Of a DNA stretch of 64,000 nucleotides, positions 8,072 to 15,902 are shown piece by piece. Under the pieces are notes generated by a model, which was not told where the DNA came from, did no database searches, and saw nothing but the letters and a program-made list of their open reading frames with translations. Source of the DNA: Streptomyces hiroshimensis (GTDB lineage: Bacteria; Actinomycetota; Actinomycetes; Streptomycetales; Streptomycetaceae); contig NZ_BMUT01000004.1 in the NCBI RefSeq assembly GCF_014650335.1, forward strand, positions 186,001-250,000, read 5' to 3'. The position numbers and the translations under genes were made by a program. Numbering within the stretch: position 1 is the stretch's first letter; every line of letters starts with the position of its first letter.

Positions 8072-8668
8072 CTATTTCTGGGGGGTCCCGGGCCGGGAGC
8101 GGTGCCAGCGCTGCAGGAGCCCCTCGGGGACCTCCTCGGCCGTCAGTGCGTAGACCAGGTGATCGCGCCAGGCGCCGTCGATGTGGAGGTAGCGCGGCCG
8201 CAGCCCCTCCTCCCGGAAGCCCAGCTTCTCCACCACCCGGCGGCTGGGCAGGTTCTCCGGCCGGATGCACACCTCCACGCGGTGCAGGCCGACCGAGCGG
8301 AAGCAGTGGTCGACGGCGAGCGCGACCGCGGTCGGCATCACGCCGCGGCCCGCGACGGCCGCGTCCACCCAGTAGCCGATGTGCGCCGAGCACATCGAGC
8401 CCCAGGTGATCCCCGCCACGGTCAGCTGGCCGGCCAGCCTGCCCTGGTAGTCGATGACGAACGGCAGCATGCGCCCGGCGTGGGCCTCGGAGCGCAGGTG
8501 GCGCACCATCTGCCGGTACGTGGGGCGGTGCGCGACCGGGCCGCCCGGAGGGGGCGGCGGGATCGTGGCCTCCCAGGGGCGCAGCCAGTCGCGGTTGCGC
8601 CGGTTGACCTCCCGCCAGGCGTGCTGATCGCGCATCCGGATGGGGCGCAGGAGGACGTCGCCGTCCAC
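8072..8668 (-). CDS. rimJ: RimJ/RimL-type GNAT acetyltransferase
   Basis: The 198-aa protein starts at GTG 8668 (M-D-G-D-V-L-L-R-P) behind GGGGAG. It has the RimJ-type GNAT fold: L-L-R-P-I at the N-terminus, V-D-A-A-V-A-G-R-G-V-M acetyl-CoA loop at about 113-123, and the W-R-D-H-L-V-Y motif near the C-terminus. RimJ-like enzymes acetylate N-termini of proteins; the substrate here is unknown. The gene follows moaB by 23 bp and sits in the glp/glpR locus, where a rimJ homologue is conserved. Confidence 0.85.
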   Translation of the reverse strand: MDGDVLLRPIRMRDQHAWREVNRRNRDWLRPWEATIPPPPPGGPVAHRPTYRQMVRHLRSEAHAGRMLPFVIDYQGRLAGQLTVAGITWGSMCSAHIGYWVDAAVAGRGVMPTAVALAVDHCFRSVGLHRVEVCIRPENLPSRRVVEKLGFREEGLRPRYLHIDGAWRDHLVYALTAEEVPEGLLQRWHRSRPGTPQK

Positions 8669-8691
8669 GAGCTCCCCGGGGCGGCCGGCGT

Positions 8692-9198
8692 TCAGTGCGG
8701 GCCCCCCGGTCTCGGGTGGTCGCCCCCGTGCACCTGCTCCACGGCGTGGACCAGCAGCCGGCCCAGCACGGCGAGGCCGTCGCGGACGCCGCCCGTCGAT
8801 CCGGGCAGGTTCACGATCAGCGTCCGCCCGGCGAGGCCGGCCAGGCCCCGGGACAGGGCGGCGGTGGGCACCTTGGCCAGCCCCTCGGCCCGGACGGCCT
8901 CGGCGATGCCGGGGACCTCCCGGTCCAGGAGGGGGCGGGTCGCCTCGGGCGTGCGGTCGGTGGGCGACAGGCCGGTGCCGCCGGTGGTGACGATCACGTC
9001 GTACGCGGCGGTGATGCCGTCCCGCAGGGCGGTCTCGACCGGCGGCCCGTCGGGGACGACGACGGGCCCGTCGACGGCGAACCCGAGGGCTTCCAGCCCG
9101 GCGGCGAGGAGCGGGCCGCCCTTGTCGGGGTAGACGCCTGCGGCGGCGCGGTTGGAGGCGGTCACGACGAGGGCGCGGTAGCCGTTCGGCCCGGTCAT
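8692..9198 (-). CDS. moaB: MoaB/Mog family molybdopterin-biosynthesis protein
   Basis: The 168-aa protein starts [15 protein letters not shown], overlapping the moaC stop by 4 nt (ATGA), so translation is coupled. The MPT-binding signature [16 protein letters not shown] (about residues 67-82) is intact. Mog/MoaB proteins adenylylate molybdopterin before molybdenum insertion; bacterial MoaB is not always active in this step. The next gene is a rimJ-like acetyltransferase. Confidence 0.92.
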   Translation of the reverse strand: MTGPNGYRALVVTASNRAAAGVYPDKGGPLLAAGLEALGFAVDGPVVVPDGPPVETALRDGITAAYDVIVTTGGTGLSPTDRTPEATRPLLDREVPGIAEAVRAEGLAKVPTAALSRGLAGLAGRTLIVNLPGSTGGVRDGLAVLGRLLVHAVEQVHGGDHPRPGGPH

Positions 9199-9698
9199 GA
9201 CGCGTCCCTCACATAGCGGCCCGACTTGCCGCCCGTCTTCTCCTCCACCCTGATGTCCGTGACGGTCGCGCCCTTGTCCACGGCCTTGACCATGTCCACG
9301 ACCGTGAGGGCGGCGACGGCGACGGCCGTCATCGCCTCCATCTCCACGCCCGTGCGGTCCGTCGTCTTCACCGTGGCCGTGATCTCCACGGCGTCGTCGG
9401 CGACGGACAGGTCGACCTTCACGCCGGAGACGGCCAGCGGGTGGCACAGCGGGATCAGGTCGGGGGTGCGCTTGGCGCCCATGATGCCGGCGATGCGGGC
9501 CGTGGCGAGGGCGTCGCCCTTGGGGACGCCCTCACCGCGCAGCAGCTCCACCACGCGCGGCGCGACGAGGACCCGTCCGCTGGCGCGGGCCGTGCGGGCG
9601 GTGACCTCCTTGGCCGAGACGTCGACCATGCGGGCCGCGCCCGCACTGTCGATGTGGGTGAGGCGGGAGGGCTCGGGCGGGTCCTGGGCGCTGCTCAT
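9195..9698 (-). CDS. moaC: Cyclic pyranopterin monophosphate synthase MoaC
   Basis: The 167-aa protein starts at ATG 9698 behind AGGAG and ends in a 4-nt overlap with moaB. The family landmarks are clear: L-T-H-I-D, M-V-D-V-S-x-[18 protein letters not shown] and [10 protein letters not shown]. MoaC makes cyclic pyranopterin monophosphate in the first part of molybdenum-cofactor synthesis. Its partner moaA is not in the window. Confidence 0.96.
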   Translation of the reverse strand: MSSAQDPPEPSRLTHIDSAGAARMVDVSAKEVTARTARASGRVLVAPRVVELLRGEGVPKGDALATARIAGIMGAKRTPDLIPLCHPLAVSGVKVDLSVADDAVEITATVKTTDRTGVEMEAMTAVAVAALTVVDMVKAVDKGATVTDIRVEEKTGGKSGRYVRDAS

Positions 9699-9767
9699 GG
9701 TTCTCCTGGTCCGGTCCTGTTGGGCAGACACCGTACCGGCAGCACGCGGCGCACGACCGGCCGAGAG

Positions 9768-11111
9768 TCAGCCGAGGAGGACCACGTCGACCTCCGCGCC
9801 CGCGGGGACGGAGGTCGTCTCCTCGGGGACCACGACGAGGGCGTCGGCCTGGGCGAGGGCCTTCACCAGGTGCGAGCCGGCGCCGCCGACGAGGGAGACC
9901 GTGCCCTCGCCCGGCTCGTAGCGCGCCCGCAGGAACTGGCGGCGGCCCTGCGGCGAGGAGGCGACGGCGTCGGTGCACACGGCGCGCACGGTGGTGCGGT
10001 CGACGGGCGGGAGCCCCATCAGGGCCCGCACGGCCGGGCGGACGAAGAGCTCGAAGGAGACGTAGCAGCTGACAGGGTTGCCCGGCAGGGCGAAGAGCGG
10101 GACGCGGTCGGGGCCGATCCGCCCGAAGCCCTGCGGCTTGCCCGGCTGCATGGCGAGCCGCCGGAAGGAGACGCTGCCCTCCTCGCCCGCGAGCCCGGAG
10201 AGGGTCTCCTTGACCACGTCGTACGCGCCGACGCTGACGCCGCCGCTGGTGACGACGGCGTCGGCGCGGATGAGCTGGTCCTCCAGGGTGGCGCGCAGGA
10301 CCTCGGCGTCGTCGTCGACGGCGCCGACGCGGTAGGCGATGGCCCCGGCGTCGCGCGCGCAGGCGGACAGCACGAAGCTGTTGGAGTCGTGGATGCGGCC
10401 GGGCGCGAGCTCCTCGCCGGGCTGGACGAGCTCGCTGCCGGTGGACATGACGACCACGCGGGGCCGCGGCCGGACCAGGACGGTGGCCCGCCCGATGGCC
10501 GCGAGCAGCCCGATCTGGGCCGGGCCGAGGACGGTGCCCGCGGCGAGGGCCAGCTCGCCCGTACAGGCGTCGCTGCCGCGGGCGCGGACGTGGGCGCGGG
10601 CGGCCACGGGCCGGTGGACGCGGACCTCCCCGCCGGAGCGCTCGGGGACCTTGCTGTGGGCGTCCATGGCGATGGCGGGGCCCGCGCCCGCGCCGCCGTC
10701 GGTCCACTCCACGGGCACGACTGCCTCGGCGCCCGCCGGCAGCGGAGCCCCGGTCATGATCCGGGCGGCCTCGCCGGGCCCGACCGTGACGGCCGCCCCG
10801 GCGCTGCCCGCCGCGATGTCACCGACGACGGCGAGGACCGCGGGGAACTCCTCCGTGGCGCCCTCGACGTCGGCCGTACGGACCGCGTAGCCGTCCATGG
10901 AGCTGTTGTCGAAGGGCGGCAGGGCGGCCGGGACCGTGACGTCCTCGACCAGGACGCAGCCCTGGGCGTCCGGCAGCTGCAGCTCGATCGGCTCCAGGGG
11001 ACGGATCTTCGCCAGGATGTCGGCGAGGTGCTCCTCCACCGTCCACAGTCGGTCCGGGTCGTCCGCTGCGGCGGGGACGGGGTCGGTGGCCGTGTCGGCG
11101 GTACTGCTCAA
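9768..11111 (-). CDS. glp: MoeA-like molybdotransferase / gephyrin-like protein Glp
   Basis: The 447-aa protein begins at TTG 11111 with GAGGAG upstream, 4 nt after the galU stop. It has the MoeA domain order, with F-D-N-S-S-M-D-G-Y-A-V-R at about residues 67-78 (Asp73 is the expected catalytic site) and T-S-G-G-V-S-V-G-A-Y-D, M-Q-P-G-K-P and L-P-G-N-P-V-S in the C-half. The loop reads V-G-A-Y-D where many MoeA/gephyrin proteins have V-G-E-x-D, so full MoeA activity is not certain. Its place between galU and moaC/moaB/rimJ/glpR matches the gephyrin-like Glp reported to link FtsZ to the membrane in corynebacteria. Either or both roles are possible. Confidence 0.85.
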   Translation of the reverse strand: MSSTADTATDPVPAAADDPDRLWTVEEHLADILAKIRPLEPIELQLPDAQGCVLVEDVTVPAALPPFDNSSMDGYAVRTADVEGATEEFPAVLAVVGDIAAGSAGAAVTVGPGEAARIMTGAPLPAGAEAVVPVEWTDGGAGAGPAIAMDAHSKVPERSGGEVRVHRPVAARAHVRARGSDACTGELALAAGTVLGPAQIGLLAAIGRATVLVRPRPRVVVMSTGSELVQPGEELAPGRIHDSNSFVLSACARDAGAIAYRVGAVDDDAEVLRATLEDQLIRADAVVTSGGVSVGAYDVVKETLSGLAGEEGSVSFRRLAMQPGKPQGFGRIGPDRVPLFALPGNPVSCYVSFELFVRPAVRALMGLPPVDRTTVRAVCTDAVASSPQGRRQFLRARYEPGEGTVSLVGGAGSHLVKALAQADALVVVPEETTSVPAGAEVDVVLLG

Positions 11112-11115
11112 GGTG

Positions 11116-12018
11116 CTACATCTCCTCGGTGACGTAACGGCGGAGCCAGGCGCGGAAGTCCGGTCCTAGATCCTCACGCTCGCAGGCCAGTCTGACAATG
11201 GCGCGCAGGTAGTCACCGCGGTCGCCCGTGTCGTAGCGGCGGCCCTTGAAGATCACGCCGTGCACGGGCCCGCCCAGGCCGGGCTCGGCGGCGAGCGCCT
11301 GCAGGGCGTCGGTGAGCTGGATCTCGCCGCCGCGGCCGGGCGGGGTCTCGCGCAGCACGTCGAAGACGGCGGGGTCGAGGACGTACCGGCCGATCACCGC
11401 GTAGCTGCTCGGCGCCTCGGAGGGGTCCGGCTTCTCCACCAGGCCCGTGACCTGCACCACACCGTCGGTGTCGGTGGGCTTCACGGCCGCGCAGCCGTAC
11501 ATCCCGATCTGGGCGGGGTCGACCTCCATGAGGGCGATCACGCTGCCGCCGTGCTTGCGCTGGATCGCGACCATGTGGGACAGCAGGGGATCCCGGATGT
11601 CGATCAGGTCGTCGCCGAGGAGGACGGCGAAGGGCTCGTTGCCGACGTGCGGGGCGGCGCACAGGACGGCGTGGCCGAGGCCCCGGGGGTCGCCCTGGCG
11701 GACGTAGTGCATGGTCGCCAGGTCGCTGGACTCCTGCACGCGCGCGAGGCGGGACTCGTCGCCCTTGCGGCGCAGCGCCTCCTCCAGCTCGTAGTTCCGG
11801 TCGAAGTGGTCCTCGAGCGGGCGCTTGTTACGCCCTGTGATCATGAGGACGTCCGAGAGACCGGCGAGGACGGCCTCCTCCACCACGTACTGGATCGCCG
11901 GCTTGTCCACGACAGGCAGCATTTCCTTGGGCGTGGCCTTGGTGGCAGGCAGAAATCGGGTGCCGAGACCGGCTGCCGGGATGACAGCCTTGCTGATCCG
12001 AGGACGCGAGTGAGTCAT
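11116..12018 (-). CDS. galU: UTP-glucose-1-phosphate uridylyltransferase
   Basis: The 300-aa protein starts M-T-H-S-R-P-R-I-S-K-A-V-I-P-A-A-G-L-G-T-R, with the nucleotide-binding G-x-G-T-R-F-L-P and K-E-M-L-P-V-V-D-K-P-A-I-Q-Y signatures at about residues 16-44. L-L-G-D-D-L-I-D and G-L-V-E-K-P follow in the expected places. It makes UDP-glucose for cell-envelope glycans, trehalose and exopolysaccharide. No SD precedes the start; TAGTGT lies 7 nt upstream, so the mRNA may be leaderless. It heads the galU-glp-moaC-moaB-rimJ run and is divergent from the 5-FTHF cyclo-ligase gene. Confidence 0.96.
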   Translation of the reverse strand: MTHSRPRISKAVIPAAGLGTRFLPATKATPKEMLPVVDKPAIQYVVEEAVLAGLSDVLMITGRNKRPLEDHFDRNYELEEALRRKGDESRLARVQESSDLATMHYVRQGDPRGLGHAVLCAAPHVGNEPFAVLLGDDLIDIRDPLLSHMVAIQRKHGGSVIALMEVDPAQIGMYGCAAVKPTDTDGVVQVTGLVEKPDPSEAPSSYAVIGRYVLDPAVFDVLRETPPGRGGEIQLTDALQALAAEPGLGGPVHGVIFKGRRYDTGDRGDYLRAIVRLACEREDLGPDFRAWLRRYVTEEM

Positions 12019-12025
12019 GGGCCGA

Positions 12026-12031
12026 ACACTA
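12026..12031 (-). promoter_or_regulatory. Candidate -10 element of a leaderless galU transcript
   Basis: Read on the minus strand, the hexamer TAGTGT ends 7 nt before the galU ATG, and no SD-like purine tract is present. No good -35 is seen at 17-19 nt. Confidence 0.4.
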
Positions 12032-12069
12032 TCCGTTGAGATTGTGCGGAGGATGAGGCTCCACCGAGT

Positions 12070-12693
12070 ATGCCCCCAGCCAAGGAGTTTGTACGCACAG
12101 TGATCAAGTACGACGGTAGCAAGGCCGGGTTGCGGCGCGCCCTCCTGGCGGTGAGAGCGGGGTTGACCTCGGATGACGTGACGGAGGCGGGGGCCGCGCT
12201 GGCCCGCCGCGCCCTGGAGCTCCCCGAGCTCGCGGAGGCCGGGACGGTGGCCGCGTACGTCTCCGTGGGGCGCGAGCCGGGCACCCGCGCGCTCCTGGAG
12301 GCGCTCCGCCGCCGGGGGGTACGGGTGCTGCTCCCCGTCCTCCTGGAGGACAACGATCTCGACTGGGCGCCGTACGGGGGCCCGGACCGTCTCGTACGGG
12401 CCGGGCGGGGGCTCCTGGAACCGGACGGGCCCCGGCTCGGGCCGGACGCCGTGACGTCTGCGGATGCGGTGCTGCTGCCGGGGCTGGCCGTGGACGGCCG
12501 GGGGATGCGGCTCGGTCGCGGCGGGGGGTCTTACGACCGGGTGCTGGCCCGGCTGGACCGGGCCGGGGCGACTCCGTCGCGGGTGGTTCTGCTGTACGAC
12601 GACGAGGTGATCGCCGAGGTCCCGGCGGAGCCGCACGATGGTCCGGTGGACGCGGTGGTGACGCCGTCCGGCGTACGGCACTTTTCGCGCTGA
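12070..12693 (+). CDS. 5-formyltetrahydrofolate cyclo-ligase
   Basis: The 207-aa protein of the MTHFS family converts 5-formyl-THF to 5,10-methenyl-THF with ATP. The ATP/Mg-binding signature is seen as G-R-G-G-G-S-Y-D-R-V-L (about residues 149-159), preceded by L-L-P-G-L-A-V-D-G-R-G-M-R-L-G. The ATG at 12070 lacks a good SD. GTG 12100, which gives the usual K-Y-D-G-S-K N-terminus, has AAGGAG 12 nt upstream and could be the real start. The gene is divergent from galU and followed by a strong hairpin. Confidence 0.93.
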   Translation: MPPAKEFVRTVIKYDGSKAGLRRALLAVRAGLTSDDVTEAGAALARRALELPELAEAGTVAAYVSVGREPGTRALLEALRRRGVRVLLPVLLEDNDLDWAPYGGPDRLVRAGRGLLEPDGPRLGPDAVTSADAVLLPGLAVDGRGMRLGRGGGSYDRVLARLDRAGATPSRVVLLYDDEVIAEVPAEPHDGPVDAVVTPSGVRHFSR

Positions 12694-12714
12694 ACGCGCT
12701 CGTCCTCAAACGCC

Positions 12715-12758
12715 GGACGGGCTGGATTTTGCTGAGCTCAGCAAAATCCAGCCCGTCC
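12715..12758. terminator. Perfect 22-bp palindrome between convergent genes
   Basis: Arms 12715-12736 and 12737-12758 are completely complementary with no spacer; the centre is GCTGAGCTCAGC and each arm contains a TTTT/AAAA run. It can terminate both the cyclo-ligase gene and the acylase gene. The preceding CTCAAACGCCGGACGGGCTG looks like an intergenic repeat common in Streptomyces genomes. Confidence 0.8.
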
Positions 12759-12777
12759 CGGGCGCCGGAGGCAAGCC

Positions 12778-15639
12778 TTACGGCTTAAGGGTCAGCTCGG
12801 CGTCCGTGCCCTTCTTCACCGCATTCGGGCTGAACGCCCAGGGAAGGAGCTCGCCCTTCGCCCACTTGTCCGTCTGGTCGTAGTAGTGCGCGTTGTACGC
12901 GTGCCCGGACGCGCCGGTGAGGTTGATCCACCGGGACTTGTCGAGGTCCGCGAGGTTGACGACCATCCGCATGGACGGGACCCAGATCACGTCGTAGCCG
13001 CCGGCCGCGTTCCAGCCCGCCGCGTTGACCGCGGCCTCGCCGCCGGCGAGGTTCCACGGGCCGCGGTTGAGCATCCAGCGGACGATGCCGGGGCCGTCCT
13101 TGCCGAGGGTCTGGTTCTTCAGGTTCAGCTGGTGGAGGCGGCCCCAGCTCCAGGAGTTGACGTCCTTGCCGAGCTTGGAGGTCAGCTCCCAGCGGGCGTC
13201 CTTCATGGCGCGGGCGAGCAGCTCGTCGCGGTTGCCGGCGCCGGCGCGGCCGCCGGTCTTCCACCAGTCGTCGTTCGGCTTGTCGAGGATGCCGCGGACG
13301 ACCTCGAACCAGCGGTCGCCGCCGTCGGGCTGCGCCGAGTCGGGGTCGCGCTCGCCGCACTCGCGCACCAGGCGGGTGTTGCCGTCGAGGTCCTCCTGGG
13401 GGCCGGCGTCGTTGGCCGGGCGGACCCGCAGGCACTGGCCCTTGACGCGCAGCTCCTTGGGGAGCTTGTTGCCGAAGGCGAGCTTGAGGGTGTTGCGCCA
13501 CACGGCGTTGAAGTACGCGGCGGCGGCCGAGTCGGCCTCCTGGGTGTAGTCCCAGCCTTCCAGGAGCTTCTGGGCCTCGCGGACGTACTTCGTCTCGCGC
13601 TCGTTGTCGGCCTTGATGTCGATCTTCAGCAGGTAGGGCGTCAGCAGCTTGGCGATCTCGCTGCTGTTGTCCATCTGCATCTTCTGCATGTCGTCCGTCG
13701 AGATCTTCCCGCCGTCCTTGATCTTCGACTGGATGAGGTCGTCGATCCGCCGGCTGCGGGCGCCGTAGCCCCAGTCGCCGGTCAGGGAGTAGGGGTACTT
13801 CTTGTCGGTGACGGCCTGGTTGGCGGTGACGATGTAGCCGCGCTTGGGGTTGAGCTCCCACGGCAGCTCGCCCGGCTTGAGGAAGCCGGTCCACTGGTAG
13901 GCGGGGTCCCAGCCGGGCGCGGGCATGCGGCCGTCACCCTTGCGGACGGGGATGCGGCCGGGGGCCTGGTAGCCGATGTTGCCCTTGGTGTCGGCGTAGA
14001 TCAGGTTCTGCGAGGGGACCTCGAAGCCGGCCGCGGCCTTGCGGAAGGACGCGAAGTCGGTGGCGCGGTCGAGGTCCATCAGGGCGTCCATCGTCCGGCC
14101 GGCGTCGAGCGCGGTCCAGCGCAGCGAGACGGCGTAGCCCTCGGCGCGGTCGGGCGCCGGGTCCTTGACGGGGGCGTCCTGGCCGACCTTGCCCAGCTCG
14201 CTGTTGCGGTCGGAGACGACGGGGCCGTTCCGGGTGGAGCGGACGGTGATGGTGCGGTCGCTGCCGCCGGCGACCTTGATGGTCTCCTTGCGGGTCGCGA
14301 AGGGGACCTGCTTGTTGTCGTAGAGGTAGCTGTCGGAGGTGACCTTCTCCAGGTAGAGGTCGGTCACGTCCGCGCCGAGGTTGGTCATGCCCCAGGCGAT
14401 GTCCTGGTTGTGGCCGATGACCACGCCGGGCATGCCGGCGAAGGTGTAGCCGGCGACGTCGAACGGGCAGGCCGCGGACGTCTTGGTGCAGTGCAGGCCC
14501 ATCTGGTACCAGAGCGAGGGCATCTGCGGGGCGAGGTGCGGGTCGTTGGCGAGCAGCGGCTTGCCGGTCGTCGTGTACTGGCCGGAGACGACCCACGAGT
14601 TGGAGCCGATGCCGTTGCCGGAGGGGCCCATCAGCGCCGGGATCTTGTCCAGGGTGCCGGAGAGCGCGGTCAGGCCGGAGCGCAGTCCGCCGGCCGCACC
14701 GGCGCCGCCGCCGGTGGCGGGGCTGCCGTTGTTGTTCTGGGCGCCGGAGGTGCCGGGGGTGCCGTTCGCGCCCGGCGTGCCCGCCGTGCCCGTACCGCCG
14801 GGCTGTCCGTTGCGGCCGTTCTGACCGGCCTGGCCGGTCTGACCCGTCTGACCCTCCGTCGGCGTGGCCTTCGGGTCGAACTCCTTGGTGGCCGGGTCGA
14901 TCGCACCGCCCTCGACGACCGGCTTGTTCCGGTCGTACGGGTACGACGGGTACAGCTGCTCGATCTGCTGGGGGTTCAGGCGCGTCGAGGCGAGCGAGCG
15001 GTCGATCTCGCTCTGCAGGTTGCCGCGGAGGTCCCAGGCCATGGCCTTGAGCCAGGCGACCGAGTCGACCGGGGTCCACTTCTCGGGCTTGTAGTCGTTC
15101 TCGAACTCCAGGGCCGCGTACTCGACGGACAGCGACTTGCCCTGATGGTCCTTGAGGTAGGCGTTGACGCCGTCGGAGTAGGCCTGGAGGTACTTCTTGG
15201 TGGTCGCCGACAGCTTGGTGTCGTACTCCTCCTGTGCGACCTTCCGCCAGCCCATGGTCCGGACGAACGCATCCGTCTCGACCTGGTCGTCGCCGAACAT
15301 CTCGGACAGGCGGCCCGCCGTCAGGTGGCGGCGGACGTCCATCTCCCAGAACCGGTCCTGCGCCTGGACGAAGCCCTGGGCGCGGAAGAGGTCCTCGGCG
15401 CTGTCCGCGTAGATCTGCGGAATGCCGTGGTCGTCACGCGCGACCTTCACCTGCCCATTGAGACCCTTGAGCTGGAGGGTGCCGCTGGTCTCCGGGAAGG
15501 AGGCGCGCACGGTGCTGACGCTCCAGTACGCGCCGAAGCCGATGCCCGCGACGAGCAGCAGCACGACGGTGATCACGAGCAGGCGGGCACGTCGCCCCTT
15601 CTTTTTCTTGCCGGAAGGGCCGGTCTTGTTGGCGGGCAT
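12778..15639 (-). CDS. Membrane-anchored penicillin-acylase-family N-terminal-nucleophile hydrolase with collagen-like insert
   Basis: The 953-aa protein starts at ATG 15639 behind AAGGA. It has a basic cytoplasmic N-terminus, one TM at about 19-38 and the alpha-subunit landmark D-D-H-G-I-P-Q-I-Y (69-77). The autocatalytic junction is G-I-G-S-N-S-W, with Ser346 as the expected new N-terminal nucleophile. Beta-subunit motifs (N-D-P-H-L, G-M-T-N-L-G-A-D-V-T-D-L-Y) follow. Family members hydrolyse amides such as penicillins, acyl-homoserine lactones or lipopeptides; the substrate is unknown. Residues about 263-300 form a collagen-like G-x-x repeat just before the processing site, where the family has a removable spacer peptide. 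Confidence 0.92.
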   Translation of the reverse strand: MPANKTGPSGKKKKGRRARLLVITVVLLLVAGIGFGAYWSVSTVRASFPETSGTLQLKGLNGQVKVARDDHGIPQIYADSAEDLFRAQGFVQAQDRFWEMDVRRHLTAGRLSEMFGDDQVETDAFVRTMGWRKVAQEEYDTKLSATTKKYLQAYSDGVNAYLKDHQGKSLSVEYAALEFENDYKPEKWTPVDSVAWLKAMAWDLRGNLQSEIDRSLASTRLNPQQIEQLYPSYPYDRNKPVVEGGAIDPATKEFDPKATPTEGQTGQTGQAGQNGRNGQPGGTGTAGTPGANGTPGTSGAQNNNGSPATGGGAGAAGGLRSGLTALSGTLDKIPALMGPSGNGIGSNSWVVSGQYTTTGKPLLANDPHLAPQMPSLWYQMGLHCTKTSAACPFDVAGYTFAGMPGVVIGHNQDIAWGMTNLGADVTDLYLEKVTSDSYLYDNKQVPFATRKETIKVAGGSDRTITVRSTRNGPVVSDRNSELGKVGQDAPVKDPAPDRAEGYAVSLRWTALDAGRTMDALMDLDRATDFASFRKAAAGFEVPSQNLIYADTKGNIGYQAPGRIPVRKGDGRMPAPGWDPAYQWTGFLKPGELPWELNPKRGYIVTANQAVTDKKYPYSLTGDWGYGARSRRIDDLIQSKIKDGGKISTDDMQKMQMDNSSEIAKLLTPYLLKIDIKADNERETKYVREAQKLLEGWDYTQEADSAAAAYFNAVWRNTLKLAFGNKLPKELRVKGQCLRVRPANDAGPQEDLDGNTRLVRECGERDPDSAQPDGGDRWFEVVRGILDKPNDDWWKTGGRAGAGNRDELLARAMKDARWELTSKLGKDVNSWSWGRLHQLNLKNQTLGKDGPGIVRWMLNRGPWNLAGGEAAVNAAGWNAAGGYDVIWVPSMRMVVNLADLDKSRWINLTGASGHAYNAHYYDQTDKWAKGELLPWAFSPNAVKKGTDAELTLKP

Positions 15640-15902
15640 CGCTGTCCTTAGAGGGGCAGGGTGGTCCTGGAGTGCTGGAAGCAACCATAGGCGCAGGGCG
15701 GTGAGCGCCCGGACGCGGATGCCGGAGCGTGCAGTGACCTCCGTCCCTCTCGGCCCCTCCCGGCACCCTCGCGAGGCCGACCGGCGTCAAGAACCCGTAA
15801 AATATTAGATGAGGAAATGAAGTTCCCCTCGGCCGGAGGAACGTTCCGGCCGTCGTCCGTGGCAAGACACTCGTCGCAAGACGCTCGTGAAGGGACCGGC
15901 CC

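Noticed and set aside
12886..15651. Long plus-strand ORF (about 921 codons) opposite the acylase gene
   Set aside because: It is an antisense frame of the acylase gene, a usual artefact of GC-rich codon bias; its sequence is low-complexity Val/Asp/Gly/Arg with no domain.
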